This document shows, one piece after another, positions 23,463 through 37,606 of a stretch of 64,000 bases of DNA; positions within the stretch are counted from its first letter, which is position 1, and the number at the start of each line of letters is the position of its first letter. The stretch lies in NCBI GenBank assembly GCA_013398275.1, contig VZSE01002700.1, positions 1,789,279 through 1,853,278 on the forward strand. The letters run 5' to 3'. Below the pieces are notes generated by a model that had not been told where the DNA came from, searched no databases, and saw nothing but the letters and a program-made list of their open reading frames with translations. This DNA is from Promerops cafer (lineage: Eukaryota; Chordata; Aves; Passeriformes; Nectariniidae). A program made the position numbers and the translations under genes.

Positions 23463-25854
23463 GCCAACATCTTTTCTAAAGAGCTTTAAATCGCTTCTTT
23501 TAAAAGGATGTTTCATTATGCCATTCATGTACTCATGTAGTACAAAAGAAAAGCAATTGGTCAGATCTCCCTAGCAGGCATAAAACCTTTTCTGCTGCTT
23601 TTATCCCACCTTATAAACAGCTTAGCACAAAGAGTTCCCGCCAGATCTTAATGCTTTGGGCTTTCTGCATGTAGTAGTGGATGATGCCCTGGGACCAGAG
23701 TTCAGAACCTCACTACTGAGATTTAAAATCCACCAGGGTGAAGGGAAAAGTAAAATGTCAAGATTAGCATTTGGCAGCTCCAGTTGTTTGTTAAATGTGA
23801 GAAAAACCAGGCAGAAGTAGGAAAAATAGGCTTGCTGATTATATTGGGATATTCGCTATTTATACTGTGGCATTTTGCAATGGCAAAATGGAATTTGGTA
23901 GAGGTTTTACTGAAAGTTTTGATTACATCTGTCGTGCCTATAAGTGTCTGGCACTCGGACATAAGAATGAAATAAACATGTCAAATCTCATTAGAATTAA
24001 AAAACCCCAAAACACTACTGTTAATAGGGCAGTAAGAGCCATAAACTATGTATTATAAATAGGCTTGAAATGTTCATAACCTAGATAGCAGAACCATGTG
24101 TCATATAAACTGCTCTTAAGTTAGTGAAGCCTCACCAAAATTTCCAAGGTATTTGTCAGGTTAGGCCTTGACGCTGTCATGATTCCCTTAATGCTAAAAT
24201 GATAATCAACATATAGGTATACTAAGGCTATTCTGAAGTACTTCATCAAGGGATTTAATTTACAAATACATGTGAAAACTACATAGCTGAAGGGAAAATA
24301 TATTTAGTGAGAAGAACAGCTTATTTCTGCAGAAGAGCCCCCTGATCTCTTCTCTACAGTTTGTTCCCAGATAAAGAATCTGCTATCAGTTTGGGACATG
24401 CCAGGTCTTTAGAAAGTTTACTCAATAATTAGTATTAATGCGTCGTGTAGCTTTTTCTTTCTTAGATGCCATGTCATAAACTTTCTGAGAACTTTGACAA
24501 TTATCATGAGACTTTTAGACAAGCTAACTGAAGGACAAATACCTGTCTAATTGGTTTATCTTTATCACTGCTTTACACTAAAAATCTACAGACCATATGA
24601 TTTAAAATTACAATCCACTTTTGAGCTCATAACTCCCTTTATTTGAGAAATAGGTATAATAAAATCACCAAGGTCTTAAATTACCTTGCAAAAAGTATCT
24701 AAATAAAACAGGTTATTAAATACAATAATAAAAGAAGGAAAGAGCTCAAAAGTCATTTAGACCACCATGAACACCATTAATAAAGACGATGCACTCAAAT
24801 GTTTCCAGTCACAGAATAAAAATATTCCATGACACGATGAAAAACTGTCAGTTCTAAAGTAAAGAAATTCTTCAAATTAGATTGCACTAAATGACTGTCT
24901 TTGGCAAGATAAATCTTGTCTTCCTTTGATCTTCTGATAATGCCAACATATACTTTTGAGAGGTCTGGAAAGAAACCCACAGAGGACCCTCACTTGCCAA
25001 AATCAGTAACATTCATTTTCATGCCTGAGAGACAGAAATGCTGGTTAATAAGAGAAACATGCTTGCTGGAGGCTGGAGGAACACTTGTTTGTGCCTAGTT
25101 CAGTATACCAGAGTGACTGCTGAAGAATGATTCAGTCTGGTAAAACTCTTAGGTGTAGGACTGTCACACTTGTTTTCTGTATCTGCCAAATTCAGTAAGG
25201 TTCCATTATGCAAGTCAGCTCTGCCTCGGGGCTTGTCTACCTTGAACATTCAAATTTCCAAAACAATTCTATTGCTTTCTTTCATGAGTCAGTATTTGTG
25301 TTGTATCTTTTCAATTTTACTTTTTGTCTCATTCTTCATCTCCTTTTTGGCTTGTAACACCTCTTTGGTACATGCAGATCCAAATGTGATGCAGAGCCAA
25401 ATCCACGCTTTCATTTTATGAAAGGTAATTTATGTGTCTTCCCTTTGCATATGAATCTTTTTCTTCTCTGTGCTAAACATGAAATAAATTTGCTGGGGAG
25501 GGCAAAATCTCTATCTTCCACATACCTTGTCTGGTACTTTGGGGTTTAGAAGAAATGAACAGAGTTCTGTTAGATTACCACAGGTAAAAATAAAGTGTGA
25601 TTACATGGAAAATCTTCCTTATTATGAACATCACAAAACAAAACTTGATAGACTATGCAAACACCTGAGAGCTACTGGCCCACACGATGTCATTTAATTC
25701 ACTTGTGCATATTTTTAAACAAAGCAAGCTTAAGGATCTCATCACTTACTGTATTTTCCAAGAAACCTGGACCCATCCTGTGCATAGTGTGACAATGCTC
25801 CATAAATGAACATCTGATTGGTACTTCTCCTTCTCCTTATTTTCCTCCCCACAG
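23463..25854. other. non-coding stretch
   Basis: No supported gene. A minus-strand segment at about 24804-24972 follows a good acceptor (gggtttctttccag) and stays open for about 56 codons before a stop. It has no credible donor and does not fit the exon-chain phase. Confidence 0.4.
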
Positions 25855-25914
25855 CTCAGAAGATAATGTTCCAAATTTTCTTGTGGGCTTTCATATGTTG
25901 CTTATTGACACATG
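25855..25914 (+). CDS. possible plus-strand exon with signal-peptide-like start
   Basis: A very strong acceptor (ttattttcctccccacag) is followed within 11 bases by an ATG at 25866 with A at -3. The frame MFQIFLWAFICCLLTHG would be a textbook signal peptide. The proposed donor (acatg|gtagca) is weak. If it is not used, the frame ends at a TGA soon after. No further plus-strand exon could be linked, so this may well be chance. Confidence 0.13.
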
Positions 25915-26966
25915 GTAGCACACTTTGAAATTTTTTAATTTTTATTTGCAATATTTATCAGAATTGAGAGATATTTTACCAGGGGAGACATAATTAAATT
26001 TTCCAGTAATCTGAGATGCCTAGGATCTTCTGTTTTAAACATTTAGCCTTTTACCATGCTGTATTTTATAATCATAACGGTATTTATTTGTATCAGTGAT
26101 TAATCAGATGTTATATATATCATGTTTCTTTCCTTTTCTCTTTTCCTTACTCCAGAACCTTTAATGCCTTCTTCATATTTTCACCCAAACTTTGGCATCC
26201 TTTTCTCTTTTTCCTCAGTTTCTTTTCCCTGTCTCTTTCCTCGGTCGAGTCTGGGAGCGCTGGCTCCTTCTCAGTTGCACTCCCACACTCCATTTGTTCC
26301 ACTCATTCTCCCCATTTTATCAGCTTTCACCTGCCCCCAGCTCTCAGCCAACCTGGGTACATACATCCCTTTGTGCTGAGACTTTGGTTTCCTGTAATTG
26401 TTCTAGATGTTTTGCCTGAACAGCCTCAGCTTCACTCATCCAGCTCTTGAGTAAATTTGCAAAGCAACTTTTTATAACTTCTGCTTCCTTTGGTGTATGT
26501 TAGCAGAGCTTGCTCCACTAGTAGGAGGTTCTCAAACAAACTCTGAAGAGGTCTGAGCTGGGAATTTTTACTGCAGCTTTCCAAAAGTTTATAAAATGCC
26601 CAGATGGGAATAGATGCTCACAAAGATCCCCAAGAGCTCATTAACATTGCCTAAAAAAATGTAACTTTCCTAGCTGTGCTTTTAGAAACTCTTAAAGCCT
26701 TCAGCAAAAAAAGAGCAACCAGCCAGCCAAAAACCAACAAAACTCTGGGCTCAGTCTAAATCTGTTTACTCCTTACCAACACATTAGGCTAAACAGTGAG
26801 TGAAGAGTGAAATACTCGCAAATGTTTTGCTAAAAACGAATGAGCCTTTGCAAGAAATATGAAGTAAATTTCCCATTTTAGGGTCAACAGTCCCTGACTA
26901 CAATCACTGTTAGACCCCAGCTCAGGGACTAAAATTTGGAAAAACTAAGTCTAGAGTGGGAGTCTA
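25915..26966. other. non-coding stretch with pyrimidine-rich segment
   Basis: The stretch 26120-26340 is strongly C/T-rich on the plus strand. No gene is seen. Confidence 0.45.
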
Positions 26967-27030
26967 GAATACTATAGAACAGAACAGTTAGCCTGGAAGG
27001 GACTTAGAGCAATGATTTGTTTCAACTGTA
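26967..27030 (-). mobile_element. short CR1 3'-end fragment, reverse orientation
   Basis: The sequence agaatactatagaacagaac, then gcctggaagggacttagagc, resembles the reverse complement of a CR1 terminus. It is diverged and short. Confidence 0.55.
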
Positions 27031-30000
27031 ATTAGAATTGTTGGAGGAACAGTTGGACTGAGATCTCAAGGACGAGAAGAAGATATGAGGACAATATCAT
27101 CTGGTTGATTTTACTGCAGAAAAACACTGTATTAACCTCCCTAGCTGTGAACGGTCTCAGTGGCCACAGAACTGCAACACAGGGACGACACAGCAAGGGG
27201 GAAATTGTGCTTTTATGTATGGTACAGCTAACTTCCAGAGGGACTGGCACAAAATCCCTCACACTGTTTGACATTGCTGGCTGCTTTGAGAGGATGAACA
27301 TCAAAACAAACCGCATGAAGCATGTAGGTCAACAACCACATAAACTCCTTTTGTTCTAAGGACAAATTGAGACCTCCAAGGAGGGAGGTCATGGTCCAGG
27401 AGAGGACAATTCTGTAGTGCTCTGTTGTCTCCAGAACTCCCCTGAGCAAATCTGATTTAGTCAAGCTTGGCATTGAGGCCAGAATCAGATCCCCACTGTA
27501 CAACAAACAGGGCTATTAAATGATTCATGGTTTAACAAATCCCTTCAACATAATAGGACAAAGCAGTTCTAGAGAGCTAGAAGCCAGTTATAATCTACAG
27601 AAAATCAATGCATACATGTTGATATAATGGGCTGATTATGGATGTTATAACAAAATATATGTATTGAAGAGGGCAGGAAAATAATTTATGTATGTCATCG
27701 AGGAGGTATATCTAGAACTTTCTAAGTATATTTATGCTATATTTTTCCAGAGAGAGATTTTATTAGTCACAGTTAAATTTATTATGTAGACAAAATCAAA
27801 TAGTTTCTGACACATTCTGTACTTGATTCAACTTTCACCCACCACTAATTTTGTTTTGTTTTCCTCTGGAGTTTTGAAAAATTAGTTCCAATTGAAACAT
27901 GAGTTCTAAATATTTGGCTTTTAGAAGAAAGATATATTGCCTATATAAAAATGTAATGTTTCAGGGTTTTGTGGAGTTGGTACTGTCTTCTGCATTCACA
28001 TGGTTACAGCTGTAGATCACTGCTTCAAAGAAAGCTCCCAGAACATATAATTGGAACTCCCTACCCCTTCTTTTTCCTTGCAAACTACACATCTTCATAT
28101 TTCTGGAATGATTGATGCAGAGATTAGTCTCATTTACCAAAAAAACCCCAATTATTTCTTGGGCTTTAAAGGAAGGAGGAGCTCTGTGAGGAAAAAAAAG
28201 TAATGAGTAAATAATTGTAAACAAATTACTGATTATATAAACTTCTCTACTTAATGATTTGTTAGTGTGTTTCTCTGTATATTGAGTTGCAAAGAGGCAG
28301 AAAGGAATTCAGTGTCAGGCAGCCTAACACTGAATAATTGAGGTCAGAAAATATATATACAAGTGCTAAAGATCCTATGCACAATGTACAAACACTGAAA
28401 TTTATTCCTGTGGTGGAAATATGAGATATGTGTAAACTGAATACCAATATATATAAACCCTATATTTACATAGATGTATATGCATATGTGTAACAGCATA
28501 TATATATTCACATACATGCAAATGTTTCACCACAGGTTTTATGTAGAATAACACCACGAAATAAGCTGTGCATCCAAAAGGAAAATATTTTGTAAGATAC
28601 GTAAACTGCAGTGAAGGCTGCATTGAAGTACTCAAAAATTATTTGGTTAAAGGGTAAATACACTTTGTACCTCATAATGAAAATCTTATAGGTAGGGGTG
28701 GAGATTAACACTGCAGGCTGTCTGCAGAATATTAATAAAATTCAATATAGTTTCTAAAAGGTATAATTTATATTTTGTGGAAATGAGTCTCTTTTCTAAT
28801 AAAATTCTTCTGTCCTTCATTCTGTTCATATAATTTTTCTATAAATCATCCTGTAGGAATTTTTTCTAAATATTCATCTCAGAGAGAACCTATTTAAATA
28901 AGCCCTCTTAGCAAGGTATTTCAGAATTAAAATTACACCATGAGCAATACTTTATCCAATATGCTTCCTTCTATAGAATTTTTTTGTGACTAAACCAATA
29001 TTTTGCAGAATTACATTATGTTAAAATAGCTGATCTGAGGTGATGCTTCTAGTATATAAACACTATGTAAAAAAAGATCAACAAATTACCTTTAACCATT
29101 TTAATTCAACTGGTCTCTGAACTTGTGCAAAAGTAGCTGATTTTCTTTCCACATCTACATATATAGTGATAAAAAACCTAAGGGCATTGCACACAATGAA
29201 AGAATAAGAAAGGAGAAAAGTGCTCCTGGTTATACTTTATTTTCTTGGATTTGCAGTAAACTAGAACCTTATGCTTTTTGTAGTGGTGTAGAAATAAAGT
29301 CTGTGATGTCCCTGGAATTCTTGGGGACATTTGATTAAGGAAATGGGTAAACTGTATTTTTAGAGTGAAAGGCTGGAACCAAATCAGAAGAGAAAACCTG
29401 GCACCACTTGCTAGGTGGTAAAAGCTTATATTCCAGTTCTGAGCCCTATTTCATAGTGACTTCTCAATTCTGGGGTTAGGTATTTACCTGATGCAGGAGA
29501 GGGCTTGCATGTGCTTTTCTGAATTGGGATTCACTGACGAAGTGAATTATTGTCATTGAAAGATGGGATAAAAGTAGCAAATGGAGGTTAAAATTTCAGA
29601 AGTTGGGTCAAATTTTCTTTTCTTCTTTAAGTTCATACTTCCACAATGTGTAAAAGAAGTGCACGAAAGGAAAGGAAAAGATCATATTTATTGGAAGCAA
29701 GGGCTGTTTTTCCCACACCACGCATAAATCCTACCAGAGAATGGATTTGCTGCTAAGTTTCCAGGAAACTTGGAAATAGAATAGAGTAACACTTGGGGCT
29801 TGCTAACAAAAGGCTTAAACTTGTGAGGAAACTGATGGATAAGAGCAGGCAAACAAATGTTTCACTACACAACCTGCAGCACAGACCAACATTTCTGCTG
29901 AAGTTAGATATTTGGTCAATAATAATGTTATTACTAGGCAATATACCATATTTATACGGCATTTACTACATTTAATAACACAGCAATATATAGTGGTATA

Positions 30001-32856
30001 TCATGACACAAAAATATTACTTCAAAACATTATACCAAATACAAACAGCTTGCTACAGGCAATTTTACACTCAATTTTACAGACTAAATGCACACCTATT
30101 CCCATACCTAGTGCCTGTAAGAACAGCCAATAAAGGAAGAAATGTGAGAGTGGCTGTGTGCCAAATGCAAATTAAGCTACTTCTAACATAACCTCCCATG
30201 CTCATTACCACTACTTGTAGAATTGTCCCCAGCTTACTGGCCTGTAGGTTTAAGGCACAGAACAGCAGCACACGATTGGCCCTCCAGGATTTATTTGTTC
30301 AGAAGAGGTCTACATATGAGTTATTGTTTTAGGATGCCTTTAAAACTAATGAAAAGAACAAAAATCTACCAAGAGATTAACTTAATCTAAAGTGAGCTTT
30401 TCAAATATGCCAGATGACCCTCCCTGAGGAATGTGATAAAAGAGGTAACTGCTGACCTTATACTGTCAGATAACAATTCTGTGAAGGAGCATGGGCAGTA
30501 TGTCTGGAGGTGGAGAAAATTAATGAATAAGTTTACAAACTTAAATTTGACAAGTAGAGGAGAACACCTAAACCCCCAGAATTCACATAAAGTTGAGGGT
30601 GTTTTTCTATTTTTACTGTGCAAAGTCCAAATATTTTTGATATCCAATCCCCTCCTGACCAGTGTTACTTTCTGGACAGTGTTTCTTCAAGTACATCTCC
30701 TCTTCTGAGATTTTGGGATCTGTCCCTTTTAATGCCTTTGACCATCCTCTGTCACTTGCATTATGCCATTGAGCAAAAAGATATAGACCACATTTTTTCT
30801 CTCTACCTTTCCTTATTTTATTGACTTTTATTGCCATAATCTCATCTTTTCTAAACAATATTTTACATATTTACACCTTTTTTTTCCCCAAGTTCTTATC
30901 ATCAAAAGGTCCTTTTCTGAACCTTTTCTAAGGTCCTACTTGCTGCTGCTTCCAGAAATTTCCTGTCTACACAGGACTGGTAGATTTGACCAAGGACTTA
31001 TGGAATGCCCACGCAGGAGCTGGGAGGTTGGGTAAGTTACATAGGAGCACATCAAATGACAATAGATGTCCTCGTTTAAGCAACTGAACCTGAAATATAG
31101 AGGTAAAAAGCACTATATATCTATATTTTGGATGTCAAAAATATATCTCACACATCTGCATAGTCCTGGTAGATGTGACAATCTTTGCAGTAGGTGCATA
31201 CTCCTCTGGAGCAGCAGCTTGAGGTAAGGTGGAAAACACTGCGTCTCTCAAACATCATTGAATGTCAGTGTATTGACAACTAAATTGAGTCCAGAATCCT
31301 ATGGCCTAATTTAAAATCAGGTAAATTCTGAGTGTTTTAATTTAATTCAATTTAATTTAATTCCCTTCCTACATGCTTTTCTCCTCAGCATAGAATTCTG
31401 CTAACTTTTTTGCCCTCAGAAATGTTAATCTTTTGCTTCCTTCTCTTCATGACTATAAATGCAAGAAACTGACCATAAAATCTTTATGAGAAATTGATCA
31501 AGATATAGTGAATATCACAGTGGGTAAAGTTAGGGTTTTATGTGGGAAGCATGAAATGCCTTAATAATTACTTTAAACAGAATCTCATAATACTCAGATT
31601 GCACTGCCTAGATGAAGAATTTGTACACACAGGTATTTTATTTTATTCTGAGTGTTCTTCCAGTGTCCAGTGGCAGCTTGGTCTTGAAGGTTTTTATTTC
31701 TATTTTTATCCTTGTTTATTGTAAGAAACAATTATGGCTTTGATATGCTCAATCTAGAAGGAAATATTCCTTCTGGGAACTATTTTAACAGTCCATTTAG
31801 ATTTGTAGCTTCTTAGTGATTCAATATTCTTTTCTTCCAAAATGCAATGTATCCTTCAGGTGTTTTGACTGGACTTGAACTTTAGATTCGACAAGTTTGG
31901 GGTTCTTTTGTAGACTGCTTTTATTAGCTATATCATTTCAGTTTAAATAATAATAATGATTTGGTCATTAGCTCAAAGTTGTTATCTGACTTCTTAGGGA
32001 CTAGTGAGAAAATAAACTGAATTTTGAAATTTGTATTAACATTTCTAATTTGTAATCCATAATGAATTAGAGAGTCTGATAAAAAGTTGCCCACTTTCAT
32101 TTCCCTTTGGAAAATTTCTTTCTTTTTCCATTTACATCATGTAGCATTCACCATGATCACTCAGAGAACAGTACTTTGCCTGTTGCAAATTCTACACCTT
32201 TGGATATTTTCCTTTCTGGAAGACCCCTTAATAAGGCATTCAGTGTATGATGGAATACTTCGGGAACTCATTAGCTTATATTCCAAAAGGCAGCTGCAAA
32301 AAGGTAGCATTAGTTTTTCCTGTGTCTGTGGAAAATTGCCAAATCCTACCAGCATGTCCAATTTCCCAAAGAAAGTAAACCTTAACAAGTCAGCCATTAT
32401 TCCGTCTTTACAAGGAAGGTGCAACATTTCAACTTCACACCTTCCTTTTGGGACACACTGTTAGTAAAAAAGGAAAATTATCTGAGAAAGTTGTTAAAGA
32501 AATAATTCAATCCCTTGGCCTTTTTTTTAGGCTTGGCTATGTTCAGAACAATTTAAAAAAAAAATTATAAATGCAGACACTTCCCTGAAACTCCTGTGTT
32601 GGGAATGCTGATGCGTGGGCTTTTCTGTGTAGTCTGCACGTATGAAACCCATGTAATTTAATTAAGTAATCCACCTTTTGAGATTTGTGGTTCAACTTCA
32701 TAAGATGCTGTTAGGTTTTACTTCCTCCTAGCCCTTAGCTGTTTTTTTTGTCAGACTTCCACCTTCTCAAGAGTACTCTTTATTCTACAGGATAAGGTAC
32801 AATAGTTGAAACACAGTCATGTATCACCACCTCACTTGCACCTCAGTCAGACTTAC
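27031..32856. other. non-coding stretch, no gene seen
   Basis: This is AT-rich. The area 28440-28520 is a degenerate TATA/CATA simple repeat. The segment 27040-27500 is GC-richer than its flanks and may be an unidentified repeat. An imperfect aattt/aattc repeat lies at 31337-31365. Confidence 0.45.
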
Positions 32857-32915
32857 CTTTGCCACAGTTGTCATGCCATATCTGTCAGCTACATAGGTGC
32901 AGTGGCATAAATACC
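32857..32915 (-). CDS. candidate internal exon, unrecognised minus-strand gene
   Basis: This is a 59-bp minus-strand segment with an excellent donor (ggcaaag|gtaagt) and a shorter-tract acceptor (ttagcccctttag). One frame, entered with two bases of a codon and left at phase 0, reads YLCHCTYVADRYGMTTVAK. The two cysteines with a histidine between them and the aromatic residues make it look like folded-domain sequence, but I do not recognise the family. Entry matches the exit of the exon at 37607, and exit matches the entry of the exon at 22099. Confidence 0.35.
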
Positions 32916-34503
32916 CTAAAGGGGCTAAAATACCACCAATAGATCAAATTTCTGCATCTGAATCCACCTCTGTGTTGAGTCTGTACCTGTCCTTAGTAAG
33001 CTCTTGGACACAAGGCACTTCCCCCAAGGTAGTGTGAGTGTTCTCCAACAATTACTGCAGTCATCCTGACTGTATACAACTTTCTGCTTGTTTGGCACAC
33101 TCAATATTTATTCATGTTTTTTGTTTGTCCCTTTCTCTGAGAACAGTCTGGGGATCATACCACATGCCGTATCCATTACCACCTACCTGATCTGTGTTCT
33201 GTGGCTTTGGTCTCATAATTTCTTGCATTATTTTGCCATCACACTTGATTCTTTTGTAGGTTTTGCCATCAATGGCATTTCTGGTTCACATGTCTAGTCA
33301 TACAAATGCCACAGTTGATATTGCATGGGTTTTTGGAGCAATTTTTCATTGCACCATTTTTGTTCTGGTCTGAGCAGAAGGGAAGCTTTTCAGAAAATAT
33401 ATACGAAGCTCAGCCTTCTAAGTTTTGAAAAGTACTTGCAGGAATAGAGCCCAGAGTACTCTAGAGAAGAATTTTTTTTTAAACAATATGCACTCCAAGT
33501 ATTTTCCTTTTTATTTTAAATGTCCTAAGAGGTAAGCAGCTAGTGCAAAACACCTCCTACAATTTAAAATTGGAGATAGGTGTTCGTAGAAGACAGCTTG
33601 TCTTGAGCAGCTGCACCTCAATTCAGTTGCCCTTGTGAAAACCAGATGCCCAGTGGTGCTCACCAGGCCTCCAGGCAGCATTTCAAAAGGACTGGTACCT
33701 CCCTTATCTCCTGTTTTACCAACCTGATGCAGGTGACTCAGAGCAGTAGAGCATTTCAAACATGGATTGCATGTGTTGGTAACCTTGTTGTGTCGTCTGT
33801 GTCTACTTTAGGGCGAGTCCACCCCCTGGAAGTACTATTTACTCTCTGTTTACTATAAGGAGGCCTAAATAATCACATCAGGTCTTTGAAATGGTATCAT
33901 CTAGTAGGGCTGATAGGTGCTTTTAACTAGCAGCACAAATAAGCATGCGACTTCAAGGCAGACGTAATTTTTAGAATAAGGATTAGAATTATTTTACAGC
34001 TTTTAAACCACACATGACTCTGGGAAGGGATTAAAGCCTTTTTGTTGTAGCATCTGAGCTTTAGGCACTGGATGTTAGAGATGCAGATTCTCTGAGGAGG
34101 TGTGGTCAGTTTCTAGCTGTCCAAAACACCTCACCAATTTCTCTGGCAATTGTGGGAATTTTTCCCCACAGCTCAAGATAGGATTGGTTTGTGATTCAAC
34201 ATATAATTTCCCTTTTCCTTCTGGGACCCATAAATAAAGGGACCAAAGAAACCCCAACAAAACAAGAAAGGGTGGGGTGGGAGTGCTTGCTTGGGCCGGT
34301 GTTTTCTTTCCTTCTGTTCTCTGATTTTCTAGCTTCTAGAGGTCCAGAAAACCTTAGTATGTGCTGTTCAATCATCTACATGCAAATGTCCTTTCAAAAC
34401 CTTTGTTCCTATTTTTCCTGCTGGAGCTGAGAGGTGCAGTTCTCCTTTGAACTTTAACTACTTGCTAATAGAGGGGTTGCTGTTTAGGTTTGTTTTTTGG
34501 TGG
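32916..34503. other. non-coding stretch
   Basis: No gene or named repeat is supported. Open frames at 33511-33858 on both strands overlap and lack splice context. Confidence 0.4.
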
Positions 34504-34534
<31 letters not shown>

Positions 34535-34564
34535 TCCCATTTAAATCTGGCGTGNTTTTTTTTT
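34504..34564. repeat. poly-T tract and single-N join
   Basis: A run of 26 T (34504-34529) is followed by an N at 34555 and a second T run. The sequence after each run is similar (ttaaatctgg and ctaaatctgg), so this is probably a collapsed or duplicated homopolymer region at a contig join. Confidence 0.8.
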
Positions 34565-37044
34565 AATATCTCCATCTAAATCTGGGCTGCCTAGTACTTA
34601 GGAGGTGTTAAACCTCCTAAAACTATTCTTTCAGTATTTCTCTAAGATTTCACTCTTCCTGAGGCTTCCCCTAAAGCATATGTAATCCTTATCCAGTGTC
34701 ATTTTCTCTCTGGAAAAACCATCCAAATATTCCTTTCTAACAGGGAGCACATTAACCTTTTGAAACAGAACTAGAAACTTGAATTAAATAGGAAGATATT
34801 TACCAGCTTAGCATTTTACATGCTCCCTATGATATTTATGTAACTGATACTCAAATTTTTTTACTAATTTTATAACTACTATTTTGCATGGTTTCTTTTT
34901 TCTCACTGGCATCTCTTATACATTGATAGATTTTCATTTTCCTCTGATTTCACTGCCTTTTAATGTTCACTTTGTATTTTGACGTGCTTGCTCCGGATTT
35001 CTTTCTGCAAAACCTTTCCTTTTTACTCTGTGTCATTAGCAAAATACAAAATGCTGTAAGTGTTATTCCGATTTTTATATTAAGCATGAATAAATGTTAG
35101 ATTCATGTCATGGAAGACATAAACTACACTTGTATAATCTCTATCAAGGAACACATTAGAATAGAACAAAAACAATCCAGCGCTGTTTGCTGTCTACTTC
35201 ATAGGCATATATTTAATTAAGTTATGCTGCTCCTAAAATTCAAAACGCTTAATCTTTTTCTGTCCTTAAATTAAACTCCCTGTGCTCTACAATGACCAAA
35301 ACAAATAATCTATGACCTACAAACAAGACACTTGCATTCCCTGAAGATTTACTTCATCTTCTCCTCTAGGTTATACATCTTTGAACCTCTCTTTTCTGTA
35401 ACGACCTTCTGGTGCTCATTAGCATGCTGATTACCATTAACACAGCTATAATCAAGCAATTTTCTTGGTGTATGTCGGGGAGAAATGCTCATCAGAATGC
35501 AGCCAAGGGACAAAATTAACTGCATAAATCTACAGCACAAACTGGATCTCATCCAACTGTACATGAGTCTTCCTCCTTCTGCTAGGTGTGACATCATCAT
35601 CTTGCTCCCTGCTGATGGCCTAATAAGTATCCCCAGGTTCCACACTATTTAATTTACCCCTTCTCTCAATTTTACAGTTCCAGTGATAGCTGACCACCTT
35701 GCAGTATTTTCTCTTAATATGTATTTGCCTTTATTTTTTTCTTCTGTCTCTTCTAATTAGTCATCAAGCTACAGGTACATTTATTGAAAAGATTATACAA
35801 ATGTATGTGTATGCATTTGTTTACCTGTGCATCACTTCTTTCATGTTCTGTAAAATAATTTACAGGGCAATGGAACCAGATATTTTCTACAAAGGAACAT
35901 ATTTACGGAATTAAGGTTTTGGCTTAATATATGCATGTTCTGATTATAAAAGAATTGTTCCATATAAGAGGTGGCAGATATTGAACTAAATATATTGCAT
36001 ACTTTGAATGAAAAGATTTTCCTAGCAAAAAGCTAAGACAGCTTTAGAACTTCAAAACAACACAAGCAAATATACAATCTGTTAGTTTTTGTCATAGAGT
36101 GATACGGTAGACAGAGGAAGAAGATGATTCAGGCAGTGAAACTTATTTAATTCAGTCAAAAATCCTTTTTCTTTTTCTTAATTATTGTTATAAATAACAG
36201 TAAACCTGTACAGTTCTATATTTACACAGATCTTATTTCAATTATTCTAGACTAGTCTAATCTGGAATGAGAGAATTTCTTTCTCAAAAAGGAAACATAG
36301 AAAAAAAAATGGCTTTGGATATATGAAGAGATATTAAAAGAGAGGAAAAATGGTTCAAGAAAAACTGTAACTGGCAAATGAGGAGGTAAACAAGAAAGAG
36401 GAGGGGAAGAAGTGAATCAAGAAAAGACCTGAAGGAGTGCAAATCAGATGGGAAGGAAAAGAAGTAAGGATTCTACTGAAGGGTACCAAGGTCCTGGTAC
36501 CATCTGTGTTAAGAGAGAGAGAGTCAGTCTTTCTTGTAAACCTTAGGCTCAGGATTCCTGGGGCAGAGATAGAAAAGTTCTCATTCTGTCAGTGAATAAA
36601 GGATTTGGCAGGAGCAGGCATCTGTGTCTGGAAACAAGTAATTTCCCAAGCCTCCTGACTGAAATATGGCCAGAAGTGAACAGTGGGGAAGAAAGAAGTC
36701 AGTAAGGAAGAGTATGTGTAAAACACCAAGGAGCCTCACTCCTTACCCTTCTGGGTAGCGCACCTCTCCTCTCCAATCCCACACTCTCAGGGGTGGCACT
36801 TCACTGCCATATCTTTTTGGGAAAAGAGAGAAGGTAGGTGGAAGGCAAGGAGAGGAAAGCAAAGCCTTACTTCAGCAGTGCAGTAGGATCACCTCATGAT
36901 AAGCCTCTGTTGCCTTCTGCTGTGTGTCTTTTGCATCATGACACTGTTGTGGTATTAATATAACTCTTGTGAGTGGTGACCATAATTCATGCAAATTTAA
37001 TAGACTCCTCAGGGCAGGTTCAGTTATAAGAGCACCAATCTCGG
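34565..37044. other. non-coding stretch
   Basis: No gene is seen. A purine-rich area lies at about 36330-36480. The minus-strand frame at 35349-35645 has no splice context. Confidence 0.45.
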
Positions 37045-37275
37045 CAGAGGTTTGCTCAACCTGTTCTTAAAAACTTCCATTGATGGAGCTCTTGTGGCCT
37101 CCCCAAGCAACTTAATCTACCACTTTACTGCTAGAAATGTTTCCCAGACGTCTAACTGGAATCTCATTAATTTAAGCCCATTAATCCTGACCTCTTTCAA
37201 CATCTTTATGTAGTTTAAAAATATTACTATGTGTCTCCTCATTTTTCTTTCTACTTCACCATTTAGTTTTCTTTC
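37045..37275 (-). mobile_element. old CR1-type LINE fragment, reverse orientation
   Basis: The motifs run in the reverse CR1 order: cctgttcttaaaaacttcca, tgatggagctcttgtggcct, cagacgtctaactggaatct and aagcccattaatcctgacct. Divergence is high, suggesting an old subfamily. Confidence 0.75.
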
Positions 37276-37606
37276 ATGTTGCTACTCATCTACCTAAAAT
37301 ATCAACAGTTAAGAGGAAAAATATGATTTAAAAAAAAAAATAGTGAGTAAAATAGGCACCAGTGAAATTCTGTGGAGTGAATTCTGTCTTATGAATTGTG
37401 GAAGCATAAGCTGGCCACTGCAAAGCAGAGGAGTGGATGTCTTCAGAAAGGTCAGAAAAATATCCAAATGAGAATAAGAAGAACAGTGGATGGGCATGGA
37501 AACTGGTCAGAATGGAAAATATGGAGGTGAGGAAGCACAGAAATGGTGTCAGAAGTTACCTGTAAGTCAGAGGTATACAGTCAAAGGAACACACATGGGC
37601 TTTCAC

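Noticed and set aside
24804..24973. Minus-strand segment after a good acceptor, open for about 56 codons
   Set aside because: It has no acceptable donor, is entered in the wrong phase between its neighbours, and ends at a stop while apparent exons continue downstream.
25745..25830. Minus-strand ACA|GTAAGT donor near 25750
   Set aside because: The upstream side on the minus strand is purine-rich, with no acceptor within a reasonable distance.
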